64,000 nt of DNA from Lampris incognitus (taxonomy: Eukaryota; Chordata; Actinopteri; Lampriformes; Lampridae). Of the stretch, positions 34,573 to 45,934 are shown in pieces. Both the position numbers and the translations under genes were made by a program. The stretch covers positions 19,669,395-19,733,394 of the forward strand of contig NC_079224.1 in assembly GCF_029633865.1 (NCBI RefSeq). Direction: 5' to 3'. Below the pieces are notes generated by a model. That model saw only the letters and a list, made by a program, of their open reading frames with translations. It searched no databases and was not told the DNA's origin. The number at the start of each line of letters is the position of its first letter. Position 1 is the first letter of the stretch.

Positions 34573-36117
34573 AGAAGAAAGAAGAAGAAACCTTTTTGCA
34601 GTCGTACTGAGTTGAAAACATTGTGCTCAAGTCCTCTTTGCAGTCTGCCTTATTACAGTCATTGCAGACTGTTCTGTGTTAGTGCGATAAAATATCTGGA
34701 AACAAGCTAAGAGCCTATAATTGTAAAGTATCAATGATTGTCGGAGTGCTGATGTGAGACCAGTAAGGTTATAACGAAGTGTTTTCTGTCATAAAACCTG
34801 ACCACTAATACAAAATCAGCATCTATGTGACTGTGGAGTAGCATCAGGGTGGTCTTGGTCACCTTGTAGGTGCCATTCTGCACCTTTGGCAGTAGAGTTA
34901 AATAGGGTTAATATGGGAAAACTGACAAAGTGTAACAATGTAATGGTGACATTTTTGATCCAACAACAATATAAGCCATCAAACGCTGGGGGAAACGCAC
35001 GCAACACACAGCCATGGGGGAAAGGGGGAGTACTTTCCTTGGGCTCCAAAGTATAAGGAGCTCATTTGTTAGGTATTGTGATGGTGTCGTAAATCTCACG
35101 CTTCCGTGTGGAGTGCCAGCATCACATCCTGTCAGGGGGCCAGAACAACTTGCAGCAGCCCATCCTTCAGCACCCCACATGGACTAATGCGCAAATTCAA
35201 GGATTTACCCGCCACTGCTTGCCAGAATAGTAGAAACGCTGCCACCCCGAAGATTCGCTGGTTGTCTGGATGGTGGTGAGTGTCAAATTAAATTTACTGC
35301 CCCTCATATGGGTGAATATGCATATGGATTCAATCGGAAACGGCCCCAAAGCCAGTGGATTTTGAGCGATTAGCAACATTTTTTTTTTGTTTTATAGCTG
35401 GATCTGTTGGGAGACTTGGGAGTATTCAGTGAGTGTTGCCTGTCCTGTCGTAGAAACAAACATCATCACAAGCCTTTAACTTAGCCTATTTCTCAGATGG
35501 CGGCCAAAAGGTGATGCTATATTCATGATTATCATTCCCTTCACCCACAGTGTGTTTACGTTGGCTTGTTAACAAACTCATTTTTCCAAGTATGAGCCGT
35601 GGAAACATTTAATCAAAAATAGCACAAACTTCACTATCAATAATTCAGGGGGGGTGGGGGCTTGACAGCTAAGCCCGGGGGCCATTGATTTTGAAAGTGG
35701 TTCAAATTCTATCCTACGCTTTCAAAACTAACAGTAGATGAGCAGAAGGGTTGCATAATAAACACTCCACACTCCTACAACAAGACCATTAGACCCCATA
35801 ACATGGCTAGCAGCAGTCAGCCAATGGAAGAGAGACGAAACATTGACATTTAAAGATGATGAGAATGATGAGTTGGATAGTGTTGCCAGGTCGTTTGCTC
35901 CTTGTTAAGCCAGATAAGTCCTATAACTGCATAGCCTACAGTGAGGAAATTGACCTTCACTGCAGGTAAGAGATTTTACAACTCTAGTTGTCTGCAAAAG
36001 GGAAAATGCAGAGGCGCACAACTGATGGGCTGAAATCTCACAGCCCACATAACACCTTGTTAAACCGTGTGGATTTCACCAGATCGGTCGCTTGCTGGTG
36101 CTTCTCTTGAGCTTTCT
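34573..36117. other. No gene seen
   Basis: Unique-looking sequence without a conserved frame or strong repeat. 33850-34355 is likewise empty. Confidence 0.45.
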
Positions 36118-36132
36118 TAGCCTGTCAAATTA

Positions 36133-36485
36133 TTATTATTATTATTATTATCCCCCCCCACACACACACACACAATTGTACTTAGTCAATTACCCCACTC
36201 TTCCGAGCTGTACCGGTCGCTGCTCCACCCCTCTGCTGATCCGGGGAGAGCTGCAGACTACCACAGGCCTCCTCCAATACATGTGGAGTCACCAGCCGCT
36301 TCTTTTCACCTGACAGTGAGGAGTTTCACCAGGGGGACGTAGCACGTGGGAGGATCATGCTATTCCCCCCCCGACCAAAAGAGGCGCTAGTGCAGAGACC
36401 AAGACAGATAGGCTGCCCGACCAAGCCACAGGGATTCGAACCGGCGATCCCCGTGTTGGTAGGAATATACCACTACCCGGACGCC
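36133..36485 (-). mobile_element. tRNA-derived SINE (family B) with 15-bp target duplication
   Basis: The element is flanked by TAGCCTGTCAAATTA (36118-36132) and TAGCCCGTCAAATTA (36486-36500), 14 of 15 identical. Inside are an (ATT)n/C-run tail on the left and the tRNA-like head on the right (ctacccggacgcc). The copy is shortened internally. Confidence 0.88.
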
Positions 36486-36559
36486 TAGCCCGTCAAATTA
36501 GCTCACGGCATCGAGGCCTTTTCAGTATTCATTGTTTCCAACGGCACTTCCTCTTGATT

Positions 36560-36963
36560 AAACCCAGCAAAAAAAAACAAAACAAACAAAAGTCTCCAGC
36601 ACGTCCCCTAAAGGTCTTCTCCGAACGTCCGGTAAATGTCATTGTGCAGGGTTTTCATTACGTCAACGGGGACGTCCCCGTGACGTTCCGGAGACCTCTA
36701 GAAGACTATCCCCTAATGTCCATGTAATGTCCTCAACGTCCCCGCGTATAGAAGACTTTTCCCCTAACGTCCCTGTAATGTCCGGTACAGGGACGTCCCG
36801 CAATAACCTGTCCCCCCGTAACGTAATTTTGGGACTTTACAGGGACGTCCCGGCAATAACTTCCCCGTGACGTAATGATAACCGTACACAATGGCATTTA
36901 CCGGACGTTCGGAGAGGACCTTTAGCGGACGTGTTGGGGACGTTTTCTGTCTGCCGGGTAGCC
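36560..36963. mobile_element. CGTCC-rich palindromic MITE
   Basis: The arms at 36600-36650 (aaggtcttctccgaacgtcc) and 36885-36932 (ggacgttcggagaggacctt) are inverted copies with few mismatches. The outer ends read acccagca and, inverted, acccggca. The interior is filled with variants of ggacgtcc and acgtcccc. No target duplication could be defined. No coding capacity. Confidence 0.75.
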
Positions 36964-37149
36964 TACTTCTCCATGTTTGCTGGACATACATTTTCTTTAG
37001 ACCTAATCCCGTGACAAGCCCAACGAATGGTAAATGGACTGCAATTTATATGAGGGCTTCTCTAGCTGCAACAGCCACTCAACTCGCTTCACACACACGC
37101 ACACGCACACACGCACACACACACACGGCGGCGTCAACCATACAAGGTA

Positions 37150-37300
37150 ACACCCCGGTCAGTGGGAGCAGCTAGGTGTCTTGCTCAGGGACACCTCGAA
37201 ATTTTTTTTTGCAAGGAGGAGCCGGTGATCGAACCGGCAACTCTCCAGTTACCAGACGACCTGCTCCGCCTCCTGAGCCACTGCCTCCTGGGTGTATACA
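37150..37300 (-). mobile_element. Another tRNA-derived SINE fragment
   Basis: On the minus strand the words tggctcaggaggcggagcag (A-box-like) and gccggttcgatcaccggc (B-box-like) stand at the correct tRNA spacing. They are followed by a body ending near ggtgtccctgagcaagacac. The layout resembles V-SINE/Mermaid-type fish SINEs. Confidence 0.55.
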
Positions 37301-37875
37301 AGGAAAGATGTCCATCATTTGGTGTCTCCCCCCCCCCCCCCGACCGCTCATAATAACATGATGTACCCGTCACATGGTGGAGCGTGAGCTATGCGGCACC
37401 GCGCGGTGAGCTCAGCTTCCTGTTCCGGCTCATCCTCCTGACGTGGTACGTCAGGGATGCCGCCGTCTCTCCGGGTGGAACACAGCCACCTGCTGGAAAG
37501 TCATGACTACTGTTAGATCGTTTGGCGGTTGAGTTTTTGTCAAACTTTAAAAACATTTAAGTTCAAGTCTTAATTTTAGTTCTGGAATTAGAATATTGAA
37601 TTACATTAAATATAGAATAAAAGAATGATTGTTACTCTCAAGACTTTATGGACTTTAATTACACAATGTTGTGACTTAATGCATAGGACGATGGGCACAT
37701 TTGATGAAAGGGTGACCTCAGTTTCTGGAGGCATATGACCATAATCTCATTTCATGATTATAAGGCTATATAAAATTCATCTGATGCGTTTGCTTGACAT
37801 TCATGTTTTTGTTTTTTACGGTAAAAACCACTATTGTTGGGATTTTTATCCTCCATCTTTCTTAAAACATAGTGG

Positions 37876-38238
37876 ATGACCAAAACATCTTTCCTCTACC
37901 TCGTCTTTCTAATTCATCTTCTCTTATCTGTCTCTCAAGCATTCGTCACATCTTCCACCTCGACCCACTTCCAGCAAAGCCTTTCTGTACCTTGTTGTCC
38001 ACTCTCTCGCTCTACGGCCCCCCAACTCAACCCCACCTGGTTCCCCATCCTATCCTCTCCATCCTCCTCCCATTCCCTCAAACTAAGAGAAGGACAACTA
38101 CAGACAAACAGAAGTGGAATATTTTCTACAGACCCAAGTGTGCATGTGGGAGGGCCCTGCACACATCAGAGAAGTGTGTGTGTGTGTGTGTGTACTATGC
38201 CTGGTGTGCCTGCTGAGCCTGAGGGCAGTGAATTTTAA
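37876..38238 (+). CDS. Candidate small secreted protein, unrecognised
   Basis: A 120-codon frame starts with a convincing signal-peptide-like segment (MTKTSFLYLVFLIHLLLSVS, then QA). A TATATAAAA-like box lies at about 37765-37773, roughly 105 bases upstream. The rest is Ser/Pro/Thr-rich and runs through a short (TG)n block near its end (VCVCVC), which argues against coding there; a first exon with a donor before the repeat is possible. I recognise no family. A chance frame is the main alternative. Confidence 0.2.
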   Translation: MTKTSFLYLVFLIHLLLSVSQAFVTSSTSTHFQQSLSVPCCPLSRSTAPQLNPTWFPILSSPSSSHSLKLREGQLQTNRSGIFSTDPSVHVGGPCTHQRSVCVCVCTMPGVPAEPEGSEF

Positions 38239-38649
38239 ATTGGGCATCCAAGAAAACGTATACCGCCGAATATTTGAATATTTGTCCTTATCAGAGGGAG
38301 TGGATACTAGCACAGGAGCTGTTGCTAAAGTGGGTTTAGGGAGCAAGAAACAGAGACTGTTGGATTGGGACAGGAAAGGAGTGTGATTACCCCCCCCTCT
38401 CTTCTCTTCATCTGAGCCGTGTCAGGTGGGCTACGTGTAGCTCTACCGAGTGAGTGCTCGTTCTCGGAGCTCCTGGCACGTCTCATGGGCTCACGGAGAC
38501 CTCCCCAAGCTTCTCTCTAGGTTCGAACCCGGATGCCGTTCGCAGACTCTCTTTCTCTCCCACGTCGCAGTGTGAACCAAACCACATGCGGCCCGTGCAC
38601 TTGACAGAATCAGACGATCACCTGGGGAGGCGACGGGAGTTACACACCC

Positions 38650-38729
<80 letters not shown>
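38650..38729. repeat. (CT)40 microsatellite
   Basis: A CT run, followed at about 38757-38800 by CAAG/CACG tandem words. No gene is seen from 38240 to 39368. Confidence 0.95.
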
Positions 38730-38731
<2 letters not shown>

Positions 38732-39378
38732 CATTGCCCTTTAACACATGTCCAATCACACGCGCAAGCAAGCAAGCAAGCACGCATGCACGCACGCACG
38801 CATCCCCCCCAACACACACACACCATAGGCGGCATATGTGTGTGTTGCTAATGATAAAAGCCTGCTGAACTGACAGGGCCCATACAACCTGCCGGCAGCA
38901 GCGTCCATACATTAAAGGCCCAATCTATTGGGCCGTATAAAACGGAGCTATATTTACATGCATAATTGAAGAGTTTGAATTCTACGCCGGAAGTAAGATA
39001 TTTGCGCCTTTCTCTCCCAACCGTAACTTGAAATCTGCACTTGTTTTACCCCGATGCTGACAAACATCACTGGTGTAAACAAACCTTTCACAGCATCGGG
39101 AAAAGCATTAGAAAAAGTAGATTTGGTTGCCGTTTAGTGTGAGTCTCTGGGTTAAGAGACCTGCGGATCAATGTGGGGGTGATAGCAGGTTTGTGTTTTG
39201 TGTTGTGGTACCGAGGTTACCCTGTGGCTTACCTTTAGGTCCATGTCGGTACAGGTTAGGTTCAGCTGTAGCAGATGCCGTCCTTATTGTAAAGCAACTG
39301 GCCGTCATGGGTAACACACTGTTATCTGCTATGTCTCTGATTTAATTACATAGGCCACCTATTAACAAGGACCAGTGT

Positions 39379-39821
39379 CCCTGCCCCCACCCCCTTTTTT
39401 TGTCTCCCCAAATATACTTGGCCAATTACCCCACTCTTCCCAGCCGTCCCGGTCGCTGCTCCACCCCCTCTGCCGATCCGGGAGGGCTGCAGACCACCAC
39501 ATGCCTCCTCCGATACACGTGGAGTCGCCAACCGCTTCTTTTCACCTCACAGTGAGGAGTTTCGCCAGGGAGGTGTAGCACGTGGGGAGATCACGCTATT
39601 CCCCCCCAGTTCCCCCTTACCCAACCAGGCGTCCCGGCCGACCAGAGGACGCGCTAGTGCAGCGACCAGGACACATACTCACATCTGGCTTCCCACACGC
39701 AGACACGGCCATTGTGTATGTATAGGGACGTCCGACCAAGCCGGAGGTTACACGGGGATTCGAACCGAAGATCCCGGTGTTGGCAGGCAATCGAATAGAC
39801 CGCTACGCTACCCGGACGCCC
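39379..39821 (-). mobile_element. tRNA-derived SINE (family B) with 10-bp target duplication
   Basis: Perfect 10-bp direct repeats GGACCAGTGT lie at 39369-39378 and 39822-39831. The element carries the whole family B sequence in reverse, ending in the head ctacccggacgcccg. Confidence 0.88.
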
Positions 39822-40244
39822 GGACCAGTGTTAGCAGAATATTTGTCCCATGCATGATTCAAGAACGCACATGCGTTCAGTTTATATTAAACGTTTGTGT
39901 TTCCATAAGGAAATAACATGTTTTGCTATTGTCGGATCGTTAACGCAGCTAACATTGTCCAATTATTATCAAGATGTAAAGAAACGTACTTAGCAAGGAA
40001 ATAAAAATAGCGTTTTTGCTCTGCAGTAAACGTTCTCAGTTAAATGCACTGAATAAAATGACGTTAGATAAGCCCTTATATGCACCCCCCCCTCCGGTCA
40101 TCTGTGGTAGAAACTGGTAGCAAACTCACCAGATTCACTGAGGTTTGACAGTAACCTAAAGTAGGCAGCCTACTTCATTAAATGGCATGGGGATGGAGCA
40201 GGGATACATATGGCAGACAGACAGATATTTCTGGCCTGCCAGAA

Positions 40245-40690
40245 TCATCATCATCATCGGCGGTCACTCGGAGTAGAGTATGACTTTCCTCCTCCTGGGT
40301 CTTCAGGTGGGTGGAGAGGCCGATCCTGCAGCCGCGGGATAACGGGAGGACGCCTGCGCGTGACAGCTTTTTACGTGGAGTGGCTGATGCGCCTGCACCC
40401 ACCACACGGTCCTTAGCAGGGGGTGGCCAGAGTCCAGTGGCATGGAGAACCAAGACGATTGGGGACCACCCTCTGTTGCAGCCTTCATCCGCCTTCACTG
40501 CCGTTGTGACCTGGAGACATCTTCCGCCAGTTCCTCCGTTGAGGTCTTTGTTGGATCGTGCTTCGTCTGGAACCTCCCCCCTTGACCAATCCGCCTTGGG
40601 TGATCCTACCAGGAGCCAAGCTCCGGACGGTACAGCTGTGGGGATCATCGGTACATGGAAGCTTCTCCACCACGCAAGGGATGATCCAGG
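40245..40690 (-). mobile_element. Probable LINE 3' end with (GAT)n tail
   Basis: On the minus strand a decayed frame reads SRGCRIGLSTHLKTQ, like the C-terminal Cys-rich end of some LINE polyproteins, and runs into a (GAT)n tail at about 40247-40260. The remainder to 40690 shows no intact domain. The family is uncertain. Confidence 0.4.
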
Positions 40691-43600
40691 AGAAGAATAG
40701 CTATGTACCCCCCCCCCCGACCACCACCACCTTCTTATAACTTCTGCAACATAGGAAGCAACCTCTTCCGCTTCACTAAGGTTTCTATATATGCTAAAAG
40801 ATTGGATGATTGGGCTACCTATGCACATGACGGAAGGGGAACACATTTTTGCAGACTGCAATTTGGCTCTAGTAGAATATATAACCCCCCCCCGCACGCA
40901 CACACACATGGGGGAAAATGCAATGACCTGTATTTGCAGTGCATATTTAAAGGTTCAAATCCTTTATTGGGAATATGATTCTTAACGTAGCGGAGACTCA
41001 ACAACAGGCTGCATCACAGCGTACCTAGAACAGTAACATAGAATAGCAATGGCGACAATTACATTGCAAATGACAGCCAAAAATGACCAAATTGTTTTTA
41101 ATATTGAAACACTTTTGCTTAGCGACGAAAGAGACATGTCTGCCTTGTTTTGTTTACGAAAAACATTTTGTTTGGCATCAAAGAAGGTTGAACCAGCTCA
41201 TCTGGATACAGAGTTTATTGACAGATACGTTTCATCACTCAGCTAAGTGACACCTTCGGTGTGACTGAAGATGTCCCTTGACGCTCTTTGATTTCCTTAC
41301 CTGGATCCTTCATCAAGACGTGTCGTTCTGCAGCCGACACAGAGTAACGTGAGATCACAAAGCCCATCGCGACTTTGGGAGTTGCGTGACGAATTAAACT
41401 CAACGTGCTTTCGTGCAGAACAACCACCACCATTTATCCTGCCTGGCACGTTTGCAGAGCTCCTCGCCGCAGGCCGCACCGGCTCCGCGCAAAGCGCCCT
41501 GCCAGCCAGGCGGCTGCAAGCGTCTGCTGTCGGGTCAGCTGGTCCGTTGTGTTCGCAAAGCCACGCGGATCAGCAAAAGCGGGCGATTAAACAACCGACA
41601 CAACGCTTTCATTTATTCCATGTGACCTTTCCTTGCGTTAAATGGAAACGTTAACGACTATAAAGTAACGCTTTGACTGAAGGTATCGGGGCCACGCGCA
41701 TACACGGGAAGGGGGGGGGGGAGTGTTCCAAAGTTTGGCACCACACCGGCGCCGAGCGAACGCGGCACACCGACGCCTCCATCCCGTGACTATCTCCCCC
41801 CAACATGCGCTGCGTATTTCCGCGTAGCTCCATCTCAGCGGAACAGCGGAGGCGCATTACTAGCGGCTCAGCCGTGTGATCCTGCGTCCCCCCGGACGCC
41901 CCCTCCACTCCCCCCCCGCATGTAAATGTAGGTCGGGCGCGCTGCGGTTCGGCGGTGTTGTTTTGTTTGTTTGCTTGTTTGCATGAACGTGGAGTGTGAC
42001 TGTCAGACGAATCATCTACCGGGGCACTTGAGCATGTTTAGGGATGTTATGCTGTCAGGGACCGGAGGCGCCGCTCTCCCGTGTTCTCCTCGACTGACAG
42101 CCAGCCCCGCAACAAATTGGTGAGGCGGGAGGTCCTTCAGCGCCATCCGCAGTCTCTTTCTTTTGGGCCACGTCGAGGTGCCGCCACTGGTCTCAGCTAC
42201 TCGGTTTGGGCCGCTGCTTGGTAATCGGGACAGGCCGGCCCGGGTGTTGACGGGATTTTCAGATCTCGAGAGAGGTTGCGTTTATCTCTTAAGAGGTGAA
42301 TAGGCTCGGGTTTAGCAACATCCCGGACATGTGAAGGTCGGTGGCCTACCAGCTGCCTTTTGGGAGTATAATCGCTTGAGGACCATTTGAATTTAAGCAC
42401 TGGACATTTTTGAACCCCTTTAAATAAGTTATCTGGACAAAAACAAACAAACACAATGTGTTGTTAAGTAAAAATAAGCGACAATTAACGCAATCAAGGT
42501 TGTCAGGCAATCTCGGAGGCAAGGTCCCTACTCCAAATGGACTTGGCCCAAATTTCCATTATCCATCCTTGTGTTTCATCCGGGGTGGTGTGGGGATGAG
42601 GATGGGGGTGTTTGGAATGGGAAGCGGAGCCTCTTATCCCTTCGACACACGCGCTCGTTCTGATCCCTGGAACACAACAGAGTCCCCCCCCTCCTCCTGC
42701 ACTCGCGGGGCGCACGGCCAATAATGCCCACATGGTAGCGTGTCTGGGACTGCTGGAATCCCCTGCGGCCGCGCCGGTCCAGCTTGCGAGGGTCTACGGG
42801 ATGTCAGGCAACACAGGCAGCCGACAGATGCCAACTCCTGGCAAGGACCAAATGTTAACAAGAGCACACTTCGCACTCCCCCGCCAACACTGCGTTAGCA
42901 TTAGAAATGGCTATCACGCGGTCTTTTTAAAAAGGTGGCTGGGCCCTTTTTTGGGGGGGGGGGAGCTACGCGCGCACGCGCACACACACAATGTTGACAT
43001 GGTTTGGAATCAAGCCGGTCTTCTTCCCTTCGCGCGTCACATCAGCGATAACGCAGGAATTGAACGCATTAGGTGGCCAAGATGTAGAAGATACAGCAAC
43101 ATCCCTCACACGACTAATGGGTCCCAGGGTGACGCTCCCTAAATAAATGAACGAGGCGCAGGCCCAGATACAAAGCAAGAGTTCACCGCAACACACTTTC
43201 CCTCCGCGCTCCCCCGAGTTCCCATCGCCTCCTCCAAACATCTCTGATGAGGGGAAAACTGGGAATTTACCCAGAGAAATAAAAGCACGATAGCATCTTA
43301 GATTCTCTGAATAATTTATAAGTCATTGTTTGCGGGATGCTGCGAGTGTGTGTGTGTGTGTGTTTGAGAGAGACCGAGGTCCCTCGGAAACAGCAGGGCT
43401 GCGCTAGATTTGTGGCGCTGAAGTTTGGGGGGCTGGTAGAAAACTATTCGATTTCAACTGGGTCGCGCGGCCTGGCGCCAAAAAAAGCTTAGCTCCACAG
43501 CGCCGCCCCGTGGACGAACACATGTAAGGTTACTTAATATATTTATTATCGTTTTGTATTTCAAATGCACAGAGCATGGCCGCATTTACACCGGCATCGG

Positions 43601-44108
43601 GGTCACAGTGGCATCGAAACTTTGGCACAAAGAGCAGCTTGCACAAGCAGAACAGCCAACTACATTTCCTTACAACAAGAACAAGTGCACCAACAACTCG
43701 TGCGAACGCATTATAAAGAAAGCAAACCCGAGTGAATCTCTGAACTCTTGTACACAGTGAAGCGAAGGGTTTACCAAGGTGACGTGATCAAAATTTTCAG
43801 TGCCTTAAACTTCTGAACACTTTCAAATGAACCCATCTCCAGGGTGTTCAAAACGTTGTGCTGCTAGTCTGAACACTGTTCTGCCTCTCAGTGGTCCGTA
43901 CCGACCGAGTGGGAAGTGGCCAGGCAGAGCATTTGGTCATTATGTAACATCTATCTATAGTGTTTGCCGTTAAAACTTAATTCTGGGAAGCAAATGGCAT
44001 AAGATCCACGCCAAATACTGCCACCCTGCTTGGCCAGAGTCAGGTTTCCTCCTGCACATCCTTGCACACCAGTGCACCCTTGCACAAGCGACCACTGTCT
44101 TACCGCAT

Positions 44109-44157
<49 letters not shown>

Positions 44158-44311
44158 CATGTTTTTTCTGCAGAGACATGTCTGCATCTGCACGTTTTTG
44201 TTTATGCTGTTCATTATTCGAGTACATTATGATGTACATTAGGCTCTAACTCAAGATAATATTAAGGAGATCCTTACAAATATCTTCACCTTTCTCTTTA
44301 TCATTCTCTCG

Positions 44312-44344
<33 letters not shown>

Positions 44345-44808
44345 CTCAAATATTACCCATGTATAAAAAAAAATAGCTGGATTACTGGACCAAGCTTGTG
44401 TTCGACTGCACATATCTCTTAACACTACTGTGCATAGATTGTCAGGTCATCTTCGACACTCAATGATTTTTCTTGTAATCCAGACATGGTGACAGACCGT
44501 ATCACAAACTAAGGCACCTCGTTTGGAGTTCCACTGCAACTGCCCACAAGGAAAGCAGTGAATGTCTTCCCACATTACACTTTTGCAACCCTCAAAAGAG
44601 CAGGCACTCAGTGGAAAAGTGCTCGTGGATTTAGACAAGAGAGACACAATTCCAATCAGTTAAACTGATCCAAAGATGAGCCAATGCAAATGACCGCTTC
44701 TGTATCTTGGATGTCCCCTCCTATTTACCAGCCAATCAATAATGTATCTGAAGTTCAAATAAACAGCTAAACCTCCAGATAACATCTGGATGGACTGAAA
44801 CAGCAGGC

Positions 44809-44840
<32 letters not shown>

Positions 44841-45088
44841 TGTGTAATTCCAACTTCTGTATAACAGCCACATTCTGTATGAGAAATGCAGCCCATAAAG
44901 GAATCAGGCCCATGCTCTTGATTTTGCTAAACATGGGACTGACTACATGGTGCATAGACCCCCACCCCCCTCCCCAATCTAGTGGGTACATCATGGGTCC
45001 ATTCCTTATTTGGTCCTTTCTGCCCTTCTTGGAGGGCAATCTCATTTTCTTCATTTTTTTTCCCCCCACAGTTTTCTTCCCACATCCT
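40691..45088. other. Intergenic sequence downstream of slc25a30, no gene seen
   Basis: Parts of 41400-42000 and 42700-43250 are CpG-rich, which might mark a promoter or first exon, but I find no supported coding frame. Microsatellites: G-run at 42954-42963, (TG)20 at about 44113-44153, (TG)n at about 44808-44846. Confidence 0.4.
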
Positions 45089-45882
45089 TCAAACATCAAT
45101 CTTCTTCAGCTGCTCATAGGTGAGGAAGAACTGGGCAGGTAGTAAAGGACCAGAAAAGAGAAGTGGAAAAAAAATCAATTTACCGGGACAGGAATGTGAT
45201 GCACATTTGGAGGAATCCTGGTTCGTTCTGAAGTTCAGCTCAGAGTCCCTGTTCTATTTGCTGTTACTATACCTAACAAATCAGGAATCTCATCATTTAA
45301 GCATTTCAGATATTTCTGGAGTATTTCAAGTGCCTTCCAACAGCTCCTCCCCCACCCTGGACCCCCTTGTGTCTTGCTAGCCGGGGGGGGGGTTAAGTAT
45401 CAAGCAGTAGCCGTTGGTGTTTAAGTTAAGTTACATAAGAGCTAGCCGCCCAGCGTCCTCAAATTACGTGTAGCCGAGAATACACTAAAACCTGTCACCA
45501 TAAGCAAACACTTCAGCTTTCGCCTCATTAGACGTCACTTACATGAATATGTCTCACGTGTAAATACACTATAGCGCTACTTGAGATGTGAAGGATACAA
45601 TGATGTTCCATGGTCCCAGGCGAAGCCAGTTTGGAAAGAAACCCTTGTAGAGGGCCATGAAGCCCTCTGAGCGCCATGTCTAGACAGAGAGAAGACGCAC
45701 AGTGAAATAAACACCCATTCCTCCAGTAATCACTTAAAAGCCCTCCCTGGGTGGTATACAGGTTGTACCTGGGACCGTGACAGCCGGTGACTTTAGAGGT
45801 TAAACCAAACACTAAAAATATTAGCAATTAACTTTTTTTTTTACACCTCACACAGGTAATGTGTGTGTGAGACTGAGACTGA

Positions 45883-45934
<52 letters not shown>

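Noticed and set aside
40178-40909. 243-codon minus-strand frame
   Set aside because: Its middle reads like a decayed LINE end with a (GAT)n tail, and its N-terminal part comes from CA-rich sequence.
41400-43250. CpG-rich stretches that could be a promoter or first exon of another gene
   Set aside because: No supported coding frame or splice pattern could be tied to them.
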